NCBI GenBank assembly: GCA_016281385.1 | Contig: JAEEIN010000165.1 | Coordinates: 1-46,082, forward strand | Length of the DNA: 46,082 nt | Reading direction: 5' to 3' | DNA from: Lachnospiraceae bacterium | GTDB lineage: Bacteria > Bacillota > Clostridia > Lachnospirales > Lachnospiraceae | Part shown: in pieces, positions 1-7,652 of the stretch | Position numbering within the stretch: position 1 is the first letter of the stretch | Layout: each line of letters starts with the position of its first letter | Made by a program: the position numbers and the translations under genes | Notes under the pieces: model-generated | Seen by the model: only the letters and a program-made list of their open reading frames with translations | What the model was told of the DNA's origin: nothing | Database searches by the model: none

Positions 1-629
1 ATATAGGTCTCATCGCCTATTTGCGTAAGACAGGACTCATCTATTTTAAATGGCTCTGCCTTATCAAGGTGTTCCTGATTCTCTTTGATCTTTACGTTCT
101 CAACGGAAAGTCTCTTTGCATTAGCGCCCAGATCGATCCAACTCTTAGAGCTGATCTGAGGAGAGATATATTCACCTGCTTCATTTGCAGTAATATCTGT
201 CGGAATTAATCCCTCTTCTTCGCAAAGATACACAACTTTATCAACCGCCGAAACGGCACCGTAGGGACTCTTGTCATCGTATTCAAGATCATAAATCTTA
301 ATGATATTACCCGATCCGATCACCACTTCCTGCTGGCCGCCGGAAATATCCGTTTTCCGGGCTGAGCCTTCTGCTATCAGTTCACCGTTTCCGGAAACGG
401 ACATCTCTATATATGAGAAACTCGATATTCCGGCTTTATTTCCACTATTGGAGTTACCATCTCCTACAAATACACTATAAGGGTCAATATTCCCTTCGTA
501 ACCGATCTCTTCGCCGATGGGTTCTTCCTTCTCATCCGCAAAGGACATGGTGGGTATTGATGTAACCATCAAAACTAACGCCAGCATCCATGCAAATGCG
601 CGTTTTGTTCTTGCAAAAAATCTGTCCAT
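1..629 (-). CDS. Secreted protein of unknown function, 3' part outside the window
   Basis: An open frame without stops runs from an ATG at 627-629 to the left edge, giving the first 209 residues of a longer protein. A GGGAG ribosome site lies a few bases upstream. The N-terminus is a signal peptide: basic start (MDRFFARTKR), hydrophobic core, and a likely cleavage after SFA near residue 31, so the product should be exported. The mature part begins acidic (DEKEEPIGEEIG), followed by a region rich in Gly, Ser and Asn. I recognise no domain, and the C-terminus that would show an anchor is missing. The gene has its own extended -10 promoter and is divergent from the response regulator at 871, which may control it; that link is inference from position only. 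Confidence 0.75.
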   Translation of the reverse strand, partial: MDRFFARTKRAFAWMLALVLMVTSIPTMSFADEKEEPIGEEIGYEGNIDPYSVFVGDGNSNSGNKAGISSFSYIEMSVSGNGELIAEGSARKTDISGGQQEVVIGSGNIIKIYDLEYDDKSPYGAVSAVDKVVYLCEEEGLIPTDITANEAGEYISPQISSKSWIDLGANAKRLSVENVKIKENQEHLDKAEPFKIDESCLTQIGDETY

Positions 630-698
630 ATGATTCTCCCTCTTTCTGTATATCAGTCACGGAAGTGCCCTCCCGCAGAAACTGATTTTGCACTTTAT

Positions 699-707
699 AT
701 CATACCA
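699..707 (-). promoter_or_regulatory. Extended -10 promoter of the left-edge secreted protein
   Basis: On the minus strand a TATGAT box (699-704) is preceded by TGG (705-707), which fits an extended -10 element. No convincing -35 box is seen. It lies about 70 bases ahead of the start codon at 629. Confidence 0.4.
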
Positions 708-797
708 CTATTTCTGAATTTAATAAATAATTCGCGAAATATTGACAATATAATCCGTATCAAAAATATACGATCCGATCAAGTTGGGGCGATCTGA

Positions 798-825
798 TTG
801 TTCTTCGCGAAAAATATGCTATACT
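798..825 (+). promoter_or_regulatory. Promoter of the LuxR-type response regulator
   Basis: TATACT at 820-825 carries a TG one base ahead (817-818), an extended -10. TTGTTC at 798-803 lies 16 bases upstream as the -35. The predicted start falls near 832, leaving a leader of about 40 bases before the GAGG ribosome site and the ATG at 871. A separate TTGACA at 742-747 has no good -10 partner on this strand. Confidence 0.5.
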
Positions 826-870
826 TATTGCTGTGTTTAACCGTTCACTCTGTTTAAATGAGGAAAAACA

Positions 871-1497
871 ATGCGGATTCTCTGTGTAGACGATGACATC
901 AATATGCTTAACACCATCGAGGATATCCTGACGGGAGAGGGCTACGAGGTAAGCCTTGCCAAATCGGGAAAACAGGCTCTGGAGCTTTTGGGTAAAGGGC
1001 TTGAGTACAGCCTGATCCTGTTAGATGTGGACATGCCCGAAATGGACGGATATGAAACCTTCCGTGCCATAAAGGATGGGGGCTTGGACAAAAAGAATAT
1101 GCCCATCATCTTTTTGACGGGAATGGACGGAGCCGACTACGAGATCAAAGGCCTCGAATACGGTGCGGCGGACTATATCACCAAACCCTTCATCAAGAAC
1201 ATCTTTCTTGCCCGCATAAAAAACCGCATGAACGCGATTCCCGAAGCAGAGCCGGCTTACGATCAGAAGGCACTGGAAACTCTTGAGAAGTCCCTCTCAG
1301 AGCTTGAGTTCATTACGGCCAAATACATCGCCGACGGCCTTTCAAACAATGAGATCGCCGATCATACCAATTATTCTTACGGCTACATAAAACATGTGGT
1401 CTCTTCCATACTGGAAAAGACCGACATGCGTAAGCGTTCAGATATACGCAGATACCTTAAGGAAGGCATCTGCAACACAAGCGAAGATCCCGATTAA
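871..1497 (+). CDS. Response regulator, receiver plus LuxR-type DNA-binding domain
   Basis: 208 residues. The receiver domain fills residues 1-120 and has the acidic pocket D7-D9, phospho-acceptor D52 (LLDVDMPEMDG), T83 and the conserved K105 before Pro. Residues 140-195 form a LuxR/GerE-like helix-turn-helix (LSNNEIADHTNYSYGYIKHV), so it is probably a DNA-binding transcription factor controlled by phosphorylation. No histidine kinase lies beside it; the hybrid kinase at 5358-7586 is a possible but unproven partner. It stands alone under its own extended -10 promoter, divergent from the secreted protein at 1-629. Its stop codon overlaps the stop of the convergent gene at 1494 by four bases (TTAA shared), with no room for a terminator. 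The family call is firm; the target genes are unknown. Confidence 0.9.
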   Translation: MRILCVDDDINMLNTIEDILTGEGYEVSLAKSGKQALELLGKGLEYSLILLDVDMPEMDGYETFRAIKDGGLDKKNMPIIFLTGMDGADYEIKGLEYGAADYITKPFIKNIFLARIKNRMNAIPEAEPAYDQKALETLEKSLSELEFITAKYIADGLSNNEIADHTNYSYGYIKHVVSSILEKTDMRKRSDIRRYLKEGICNTSEDPD

Positions 1498-1961
1498 CGG
1501 ATGCTGAGATTTCCGTCTGCTTCCCATTCATCTGCGTTGTAGCACAGGATCGGAATATTGTCCTTTTCAAAGAATACAACGAAGAACTTCGTTCCTTCCT
1601 CGGCCTTATGATATACCCTGAAGGAAACCTTCACGGGTTCTTCTTCCGTAAAAAGAAGATAGTAGTTCACTCCGCCGGAATCCTCATCGCCATAGGAGCT
1701 TGCCTGCTTTTGAAGCACCGGAAGCAATCTGATATAGGTCTTTCTGGGGTCCCCCACATTTAACCAGCTTCTGAATTTCATAAAGGTGAATGCCGCAATA
1801 CCGAGAACTATGAGCCCGATGATCCAGCCCACCGGCGCGGGAACGATGAAAAACGCCACCAGCGCAAATACGATCATGAACACTATGGCTCCCGAGCCCT
1901 GCTTGCGATACTTTAAATAATCTTTGACAATACGTTTCTTTGTAAGAGTCTTTTTATTCAT
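1494..1961 (-). CDS. Small membrane protein of unknown function
   Basis: 155 residues. A basic N-terminus (MNKKTLTKKRIVKDYLKYRKQ) is followed by two close hydrophobic segments at about residues 25-62 that should form a membrane hairpin. The soluble C-terminal part, about residues 65-155, is mixed alpha/beta in character and contains no motif I know. It starts 35 bases after the stop of the large anchored protein at 1997-5059 on the same strand, so the two are probably co-transcribed and may work together at the membrane. Its end overlaps the end of the response regulator by four bases. Function unknown. Confidence 0.75.
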   Translation of the reverse strand: MNKKTLTKKRIVKDYLKYRKQGSGAIVFMIVFALVAFFIVPAPVGWIIGLIVLGIAAFTFMKFRSWLNVGDPRKTYIRLLPVLQKQASSYGDEDSGGVNYYLLFTEEEPVKVSFRVYHKAEEGTKFFVVFFEKDNIPILCYNADEWEADGNLSIR

Positions 1962-1996
1962 TCCTAATCCCCCAATCCTTTCATTTTTTATGACAG

Positions 1997-4900
1997 TTAT
2001 TCGTCAACGCGTTCAAGCATATCCCCCTGGTTGCCACCGAGATAATCGTACCAGTAATAATCCACAACCGTGGGCTTGCCGTCGGAACCAACTTTGCAGA
2101 CCTTTACGCCAAGTCTGAGAGAGTATGCGTCATATTCCTCAACATAATACCGGTACAGATCAAAGGCATAACAATACTCAAGAGGATCGGAATAATTCTG
2201 CATCGCAAGTTCCTGTGCATACCTTGTCCACATAGAGGCGCGATCCATTATATTGGGATTGTCAAGCATTGTTCCGTCCCAGACAAGCTGTATCAAATAG
2301 GCCTGATCTGCGCCTTCATCCAGGTGCCTCTTTCCTTTTTCGTAAGGCATGTCGTAATACTTTTCAAAAGTCCACATGACCCATCTGGAATTATCCTTGG
2401 CCAACGCTACATAAGCTTTGCCATATTCTTCGTATCCTTTCAGATAGCCCGTATAAAGATCGATGGGGTATCCGCCGTCGCTGACGGTCAGTTCGTAAGT
2501 CACTCCGTTTTTCTCGAGATTGGCGACAAAATCATCGATCTTATACCATGATTCTTCTGGGATATAAAAATCACTCAGATTACCGTATTGTTCAACATAT
2601 TTATCATTGTAATAAGACGGATCTCCGAATACACCAATGATCTCAGCGGCAATCTCCTCATATACAGTTTCGGTTCCTGTCCTTGCGACGATTTCTTCGA
2701 GATACTCTTCATATTCATCTGCTACGTTACCCGAAGGTTTTTCAGAAGTTGAAGTTGCGGTGGAAGTTGAAGAGGTTGTTGTTCCCTGCGTAGAGGCCTG
2801 TTGTTTGCCTGCGTTATTCGTATCGGAATAATGCTTTGTGGCAATTTTGTACTGACCGGTCACGTATGTAGGCTTGTCAAAATTGTAGAGCTTACACATC
2901 TCCTCGAAAGCGGAGGCTTTGCCGTAGCCAAGGTCCGAAGTTGCGTTATCAGGCGCATCCTTCTCCCACATCTGCATCCACTTCATTTCATCCTCCAGCT
3001 GGTAGACGATCAGATCAAGACCTCCGGTGCTGCTTGCTTCGTTAAGGAAAGGTGAAATGTCGTAATTGTTGTATTTAAGAACGCTTACCATAGTGCCGAC
3101 AATGGCATTGCGGTGAGCATAGTAGTAAGATTCGTCTTCCAGAAGTCCCGGTGAGTTGAACCATTCTTCAACGCCTGTGAGCATGGTCACATAGTCCTCG
3201 TAAGACTTATAAACCAGTGGGTTCTTAGGCTTTCCGTCATCTATTGGCTTCTGTAATTCCGCTATCTTCTCCGCAGTCTTCACTTCATTCTTAAGCTGGG
3301 CAAAATCTGCATCGGGCTTATCGTTGTAATACATGCGGAACTTATTGAAGTCCTTTCCGTAGGCCGCCTCGGCATTGGGATACTCACATCTGAACAGTGC
3401 CTTTGTTTCGTTGCCCACTGCTCCCATGTAGAAAGCATCATCCGTCTGCCATCTTGCCTCGTAGTCAAAGATCTTTATGTCTTCATCTTTTCCCATTATG
3501 TTGAAAGCATTGAAAATGCTCTGCCTGTCAGCATTTGTTGCTTCTACCACCTGAATGCTTGTCTCAAAGCCGTTCATGGTGTCGTAATAATATATGTAAT
3601 TATCGTATTCTCCCGCAGTTATGAAACGCTTGGGCACCGTAACAAAAAGTCCGTACTGACTGTAATAGGTGGTATAAAACTCCATTTCCGGCTCCCCCTC
3701 TGCAGGGTAGATCCTTGTTTTATCCACGAATTCCCTGTAAACCCATTCGTCCTTCTTACTGAAAGTGTATTCCGCGATCACAAGGCCGCCGCCTTCGTTG
3801 TCGTAGACATACATATAATTGTCCTTGTCGGCTTCGGAATAGTATGCCACCATTGAACGCTCTCCGATCACCCAGGATTCATCATAGGAATAATATTCAT
3901 CGAAATCACCTATGCTAGCGCCCTTTAAATCTTCAAAGTAGCGGATCGTGGCCTTTGTTCTGGGATCCGTGAACCATACTTCCGACTGCGTGCTCGTTCT
4001 TTGAGTGAACAATGCGGGGTATACAAAGAAAAGGTCCCTGTCATAGTCGAAGTAGGATTCCATTTCACGGGAGAAATTCTGATTCTTGTAAGAGCCTGCG
4101 GCACCTTCCCAGACACCGTCTCCCTCGAATTTTGTTTTTACGCGCTTACTTAATTCATCATAGACAGAACGAAGCTTCTGTGGATAAACAAGCTCCGCCT
4201 CAACGATATACTTGCTGCCGAAGCCTTCATATGTAAAGACCACATTGTCATTCGCGTAGGATTCGTAGGTGATCCAGTCGGGGCCGGTGGCAAGGACTTC
4301 GCAGTCGGGAGAATCTTCAATAAACGCCTCAAGATCGTCCATTGAACCATAGCCATTCTTTGAGATGGTTACGAACATCGTCGCAGTACTGTTCTTGTCG
4401 GAGAGAAGATAATTGTTCTTTCCGGACTTGTCTTTTCTTGAAAGCTGGGCAGGATAATAGAGAATGCAGTGCGCATCTTCAAGATATAAGGTTTCAGAAT
4501 CATAATTCCATGCATTTTTGCTGCTTGCGGAATTACTTGAAGAAGAAATCGCAGAGACAGTCTGAGCCGTCTTTTCAACGGTCTTTCCGTCTCCCTGGGA
4601 ATTGACCTCCGCCTTTGCAACGGTGGCTCCCACGTTCATATAGATGTCGGTCTTTCCGTCCTTGGTGACCGCTGTATACTCATTTCCCTCACTCTCACCG
4701 CTTACGACCGATTCAGCGTCTTCCTTTGCAGCTTCCGCCTCCTCGGCATCAACTTCGGTAATGGTAAGGTTTGTTCCGTCTTTATCGTATATATACTGTG
4801 TATTTCCGTCCTCGTCCGTTGTCTCGGTAACGGCTTCGATCAGGGCAATACTCAGCGTATCCGGCACGGTCTCATCGTCGTCGACCTCCACCACGATTTT

Positions 4901-5059
4901 CCCCGGTTCCGGATCGGGTTCGATTTCCGGTTCGTAATCGTCACCGGGACTTAATATCGCAAAAAGAATAAAAAGGAAAAAGGCGCCCCCGACTCCGATC
5001 AGGACCTTTTTCCATGTGGCCATCTTCTTTTTAGGCTGAGCATTCGTATTCTCTGACAT
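1997..5059 (-). CDS. Large membrane-anchored protein of unknown function
   Basis: 1020 residues. A short polar, basic N-terminus (residues 1-17) precedes a single hydrophobic segment at about 18-37 (VLIGVGGAFFLFILFAIL), with no cleavage site, so the protein is probably anchored with its bulk outside. Residues 38-100 are a strongly acidic linker (DDYEPEIEPDPEPG). The rest is unusually rich in Tyr, Asp and Glu, with a Ser/Thr-rich low-complexity stretch near residue 755 (STSTATSTSEKPSG). I recognise no catalytic motif. The ribosome site GGAGGGG sits directly before the ATG, with a small GC hairpin (GCCCC-CAAA-GGGGC) just ahead of it in the leader. The small membrane protein at 1494 follows 35 bases later. 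A surface structural or sensing role is guesswork. Confidence 0.8.
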   Translation of the reverse strand: MSENTNAQPKKKMATWKKVLIGVGGAFFLFILFAILSPGDDYEPEIEPDPEPGKIVVEVDDDETVPDTLSIALIEAVTETTDEDGNTQYIYDKDGTNLTITEVDAEEAEAAKEDAESVVSGESEGNEYTAVTKDGKTDIYMNVGATVAKAEVNSQGDGKTVEKTAQTVSAISSSSNSASSKNAWNYDSETLYLEDAHCILYYPAQLSRKDKSGKNNYLLSDKNSTATMFVTISKNGYGSMDDLEAFIEDSPDCEVLATGPDWITYESYANDNVVFTYEGFGSKYIVEAELVYPQKLRSVYDELSKRVKTKFEGDGVWEGAAGSYKNQNFSREMESYFDYDRDLFFVYPALFTQRTSTQSEVWFTDPRTKATIRYFEDLKGASIGDFDEYYSYDESWVIGERSMVAYYSEADKDNYMYVYDNEGGGLVIAEYTFSKKDEWVYREFVDKTRIYPAEGEPEMEFYTTYYSQYGLFVTVPKRFITAGEYDNYIYYYDTMNGFETSIQVVEATNADRQSIFNAFNIMGKDEDIKIFDYEARWQTDDAFYMGAVGNETKALFRCEYPNAEAAYGKDFNKFRMYYNDKPDADFAQLKNEVKTAEKIAELQKPIDDGKPKNPLVYKSYEDYVTMLTGVEEWFNSPGLLEDESYYYAHRNAIVGTMVSVLKYNNYDISPFLNEASSTGGLDLIVYQLEDEMKWMQMWEKDAPDNATSDLGYGKASAFEEMCKLYNFDKPTYVTGQYKIATKHYSDTNNAGKQQASTQGTTTSSTSTATSTSEKPSGNVADEYEEYLEEIVARTGTETVYEEIAAEIIGVFGDPSYYNDKYVEQYGNLSDFYIPEESWYKIDDFVANLEKNGVTYELTVSDGGYPIDLYTGYLKGYEEYGKAYVALAKDNSRWVMWTFEKYYDMPYEKGKRHLDEGADQAYLIQLVWDGTMLDNPNIMDRASMWTRYAQELAMQNYSDPLEYCYAFDLYRYYVEEYDAYSLRLGVKVCKVGSDGKPTVVDYYWYDYLGGNQGDMLERVDE

Positions 5060-5185
5060 ATCCCCTCCCGCCCCTTTGGGGGCATTTCGTCAATCATTTC
5101 TCAACCTATATTTTAGATATGGACAATATGAAATTGTAGTAACTAAAGGTTACTTTATGTTTTTCCGGTTTTTGCGCACAAAAAA

Positions 5186-5256
5186 AGCGGGTGATGGGAA
5201 TCGAACCCACGTGTCCAGCTTGGAAGGCTGGTGTTCTACCATTGAACTACACCCGC
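5186..5256 (-). tRNA. tRNA-Gly, anticodon TCC
   Basis: The minus strand folds into a full cloverleaf of 71 bases: acceptor arms GCGGGTG and CACCCGC, D-arm with TGGTAGA, anticodon stem CCAGC/GCTGG with loop CTTCCAA (anticodon TCC), T-arm with GGTTCGATTCC, and discriminator U as expected for glycine. CCA is not encoded; the transcript runs straight into a T-run. Confidence 0.96.
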
Positions 5257-5286
5257 ATTTAACACAGTATTTTTACAACAATGAGA

Positions 5287-5315
5287 ATATTACATCATAA
5301 ACTCCGCTTTGTCAA
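5287..5315 (-). promoter_or_regulatory. Promoter of tRNA-Gly
   Basis: On the minus strand TTGACA (5310-5315) and TAATAT (5287-5292) are separated by 17 bases, about 30 bases ahead of the tRNA. This is a near-consensus housekeeping promoter. It abuts the T-tract of the terminator of the hybrid kinase gene. Confidence 0.75.
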
Positions 5316-5349
5316 ATAAAAAATTCGGACAGGCATTTCGCCTGTCCGA
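5316..5349 (-). terminator. Rho-independent terminator of the hybrid kinase gene
   Basis: A perfect 10-bp stem (5325-5334 with 5340-5349, arms TCGGACAGGC and GCCTGTCCGA) with a 5-base loop is followed on the minus strand by a T-rich tail. It lies eight bases after the kinase stop codon. Confidence 0.9.
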
Positions 5350-5357
5350 TATTGTCC

Positions 5358-7586
5358 TTATGCTTCTTTTGCAGGTCTTTCCCTTCGGAACTCCGCAGGG
5401 ATCCACTGCTTCAATACACGCTTAAGATCCATGATGCTGATGGGCTTAAAGATCGCATCATCCATTCCCGCATCTATGAACTGCTCCTCAACGCCTTTGA
5501 CCGCATTCGCGGTAAGGGCCACGATGAAGAGGCGCTTGCCCTGGGTGATCTCCCTGATCTGCTTTGTGGTTTCAACTCCGTCCATTTCCGGCATCATATG
5601 ATCCATGAAGATGAAGTCAAATTCCTCGCCGGCTTTCATGGCATCTATTATCTCGTGACCGCCGGAATAAAGCACCGGAGTGATGCCGAATCGCTTAAGG
5701 ATCGCATCCGTAACCTTTAAGTTGACCTTGTTGTCATCAACCAGCGCAACCTTTACGCTGTCGGAGAAATAGAGATCTTCCTTGTCAAGTTCGGAAACTG
5801 CGGTCTTTTCATTTTCACGTTCCTCGGTAAACCAGTTAAGGAAAGAAGTAAAGCAAACCGGCTTTCTTATATAACTTACATCTCCGCTGTTCTCGGGAAC
5901 CATATAGTTGTAATCTATCATGGAAACCTTTTTAACATTGGCAAGTCCGTTGAAATCACTGTTTCTTACAACCACACCATACTCTCTTTCGTCAAAGAGG
6001 ATGATGCACTGCTTGCCCGAATGACGGGTCAGGGTCTCGCGGTTTACCTCGGTCTCGACCATGAACTCTCCGCTGATACCCTTTAAGGTTTTCTCAAGTG
6101 TTTTTCTTACATATGTGTTTGATTCAAGAACAACAAAGAAGTAATCCGACATCTTCTGTCTGACGTCCGAAGGGAACTCCTCGACGGCTTCCTGCTCAAC
6201 AACCACCGTGAAGGTGCTTCCCTCGCCGAAGGTACTCTCAACCTGCACACTTCCGCCCATGAGCTCACAGTAGCTCTTTACGATGGAAAGTCCCAGGCCC
6301 GCACCCTCCTTCTTTCGGTTGATGGCCATATCAACCTGTTCAAACTGGGTGAAGAGCCTTGCCATGTCCTCTTCCTTGATTCCGATACCTGTATCCTTTA
6401 CCTTTATCACAAGGTCGAATTTGTCATCTGCCTTCCTTATTGCTGACATGGAAAGAAGGATCTGGCCCGCATCGGTGAATTTAACGGCATTGCTCAAAAG
6501 GTTTGTGATTATATTCTTGACCTTCTGAAGGTCGCCCTTTATCACCATGGGCATGTCCGGATCAATGTAAGTGCAAACAGCGACCTTCGTCTGATCCACC
6601 TGGGGAAGAACAAGATTTACCGACTCACGCACAAGCCGATCCAGCTTGTAAGCCGTAAGGTCAAGTTCCATCTTTCCCGCATCCACCTTGGAGAAATCAA
6701 GTACTTTGTTTATCAACTCAAGAAGACTTTCGCTGGCTGACTGGATCGTGGCCACATAGTCCCTTGCGTCACTCTTAAGATCTGCGGATTCCAGAAGATA
6801 GGTCATTCCGCGGATGGCATTCATGGGAGTGCGGATCTCGTGGTTCATGTTTGCAAGGAATACGGACTTGGCTGCGCTGGCTTCTTCTGCCGCTTTCTTT
6901 AAGGTCTCGGCATCCTCCAAAGCCTCGTTAAGAAGCTCGGGATTCTGAAGAGCCAGGAACATGATGAACATGGAAAAAGCAGCGGAAGCGCACATCAGAA
7001 GCTCGCTTGGATAGTGGTACTGGATCACCGCAAATCCGATGATCACAAAGGTGTAAACAAATACGGCAAATCTTGGGATGAAAGACGTCCTCTTTGAAAA
7101 AACAAGCATGTAGACAATTGCTGCCACAAGATAGAATACTGCGATGCCAAGGGCAACGGCATAATATCCCGTTCTGCTGTAACCGCCTAAAGCACTGTAA
7201 GTAAAGGTGATGGGAACAAAAGGTGAAACAAGATTCACAAGGGCATTGATGGCCCCGGGAACGGATAAGAACAGCATATGCCGTCTGCCGCGCTCCGGCT
7301 CCTTCGCAAAAACGATGGCGCAGATGTAGAGCACGTACAGCATCGGTATCAGCTGAAGTGTAAGGCTTCCGCCCGCAATGGCAAAGCGGTTGGCCCATTC
7401 CATATCCTTTGCGTAATCCAGAAGATATGAACTGATGATATCAAGCGAGCAGGCAAAGAAGCCTGTCACCAAGATTATGGAAAATAAGCGGTTCTGCAGG
7501 TTGTAGTATTTCGGCGATGCAAAATAAAACAATATCAGAATAACCAGCAGCACCGCTGCGCAGTAATCATAACTTAAATTATACAT
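5358..7586 (-). CDS. Hybrid sensor histidine kinase with pseudo-receiver and receiver
   Basis: 742 residues. About seven hydrophobic segments (residues 8-215) form a membrane sensor similar in layout to 7TM histidine kinases. A short coiled linker leads to the HisKA domain with phospho-accepting H249 in NMNHEIRTPMN. The HATPase domain follows, with N-box (ITNLLSNAVKFTD) and G-box (DTGIGI). Residues about 490-600 look like a receiver fold without the Asp/Asp/Lys set and are probably a pseudo-receiver. The C-terminal receiver is intact: D662 in FMDHMMPEMDG and Lys in FKP. There is no HPt domain, so phosphotransfer onward needs another protein. Ribosome site GGGGGG lies before the ATG; promoter at 7616 and terminator at 5316 make it a single-gene unit. 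The signal and output are unknown. Confidence 0.9.
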   Translation of the reverse strand: MYNLSYDYCAAVLLVILILFYFASPKYYNLQNRLFSIILVTGFFACSLDIISSYLLDYAKDMEWANRFAIAGGSLTLQLIPMLYVLYICAIVFAKEPERGRRHMLFLSVPGAINALVNLVSPFVPITFTYSALGGYSRTGYYAVALGIAVFYLVAAIVYMLVFSKRTSFIPRFAVFVYTFVIIGFAVIQYHYPSELLMCASAAFSMFIMFLALQNPELLNEALEDAETLKKAAEEASAAKSVFLANMNHEIRTPMNAIRGMTYLLESADLKSDARDYVATIQSASESLLELINKVLDFSKVDAGKMELDLTAYKLDRLVRESVNLVLPQVDQTKVAVCTYIDPDMPMVIKGDLQKVKNIITNLLSNAVKFTDAGQILLSMSAIRKADDKFDLVIKVKDTGIGIKEEDMARLFTQFEQVDMAINRKKEGAGLGLSIVKSYCELMGGSVQVESTFGEGSTFTVVVEQEAVEEFPSDVRQKMSDYFFVVLESNTYVRKTLEKTLKGISGEFMVETEVNRETLTRHSGKQCIILFDEREYGVVVRNSDFNGLANVKKVSMIDYNYMVPENSGDVSYIRKPVCFTSFLNWFTEERENEKTAVSELDKEDLYFSDSVKVALVDDNKVNLKVTDAILKRFGITPVLYSGGHEIIDAMKAGEEFDFIFMDHMMPEMDGVETTKQIREITQGKRLFIVALTANAVKGVEEQFIDAGMDDAIFKPISIMDLKRVLKQWIPAEFRRERPAKEA

Positions 7587-7615
7587 TCCGATTCCCCCCG
7601 ATAAATGTATGTAAC

Positions 7616-7624
7616 ATTATAACA
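7616..7624 (-). promoter_or_regulatory. Extended -10 promoter of the hybrid kinase
   Basis: TATAAT (7616-7621, minus strand) with TG two bases upstream. There is no clear -35 box. It lies 30 bases ahead of the kinase start codon. Confidence 0.5.
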
Positions 7625-7652
7625 CTAACACACAGGTATTAACACCGAATAA

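Noticed and set aside
742-771. TTGACA-based promoter upstream of the response regulator
   Set aside because: No acceptable -10 lies at 16-18 bases; the extended -10 at 820 is a better match and closer to the gene.
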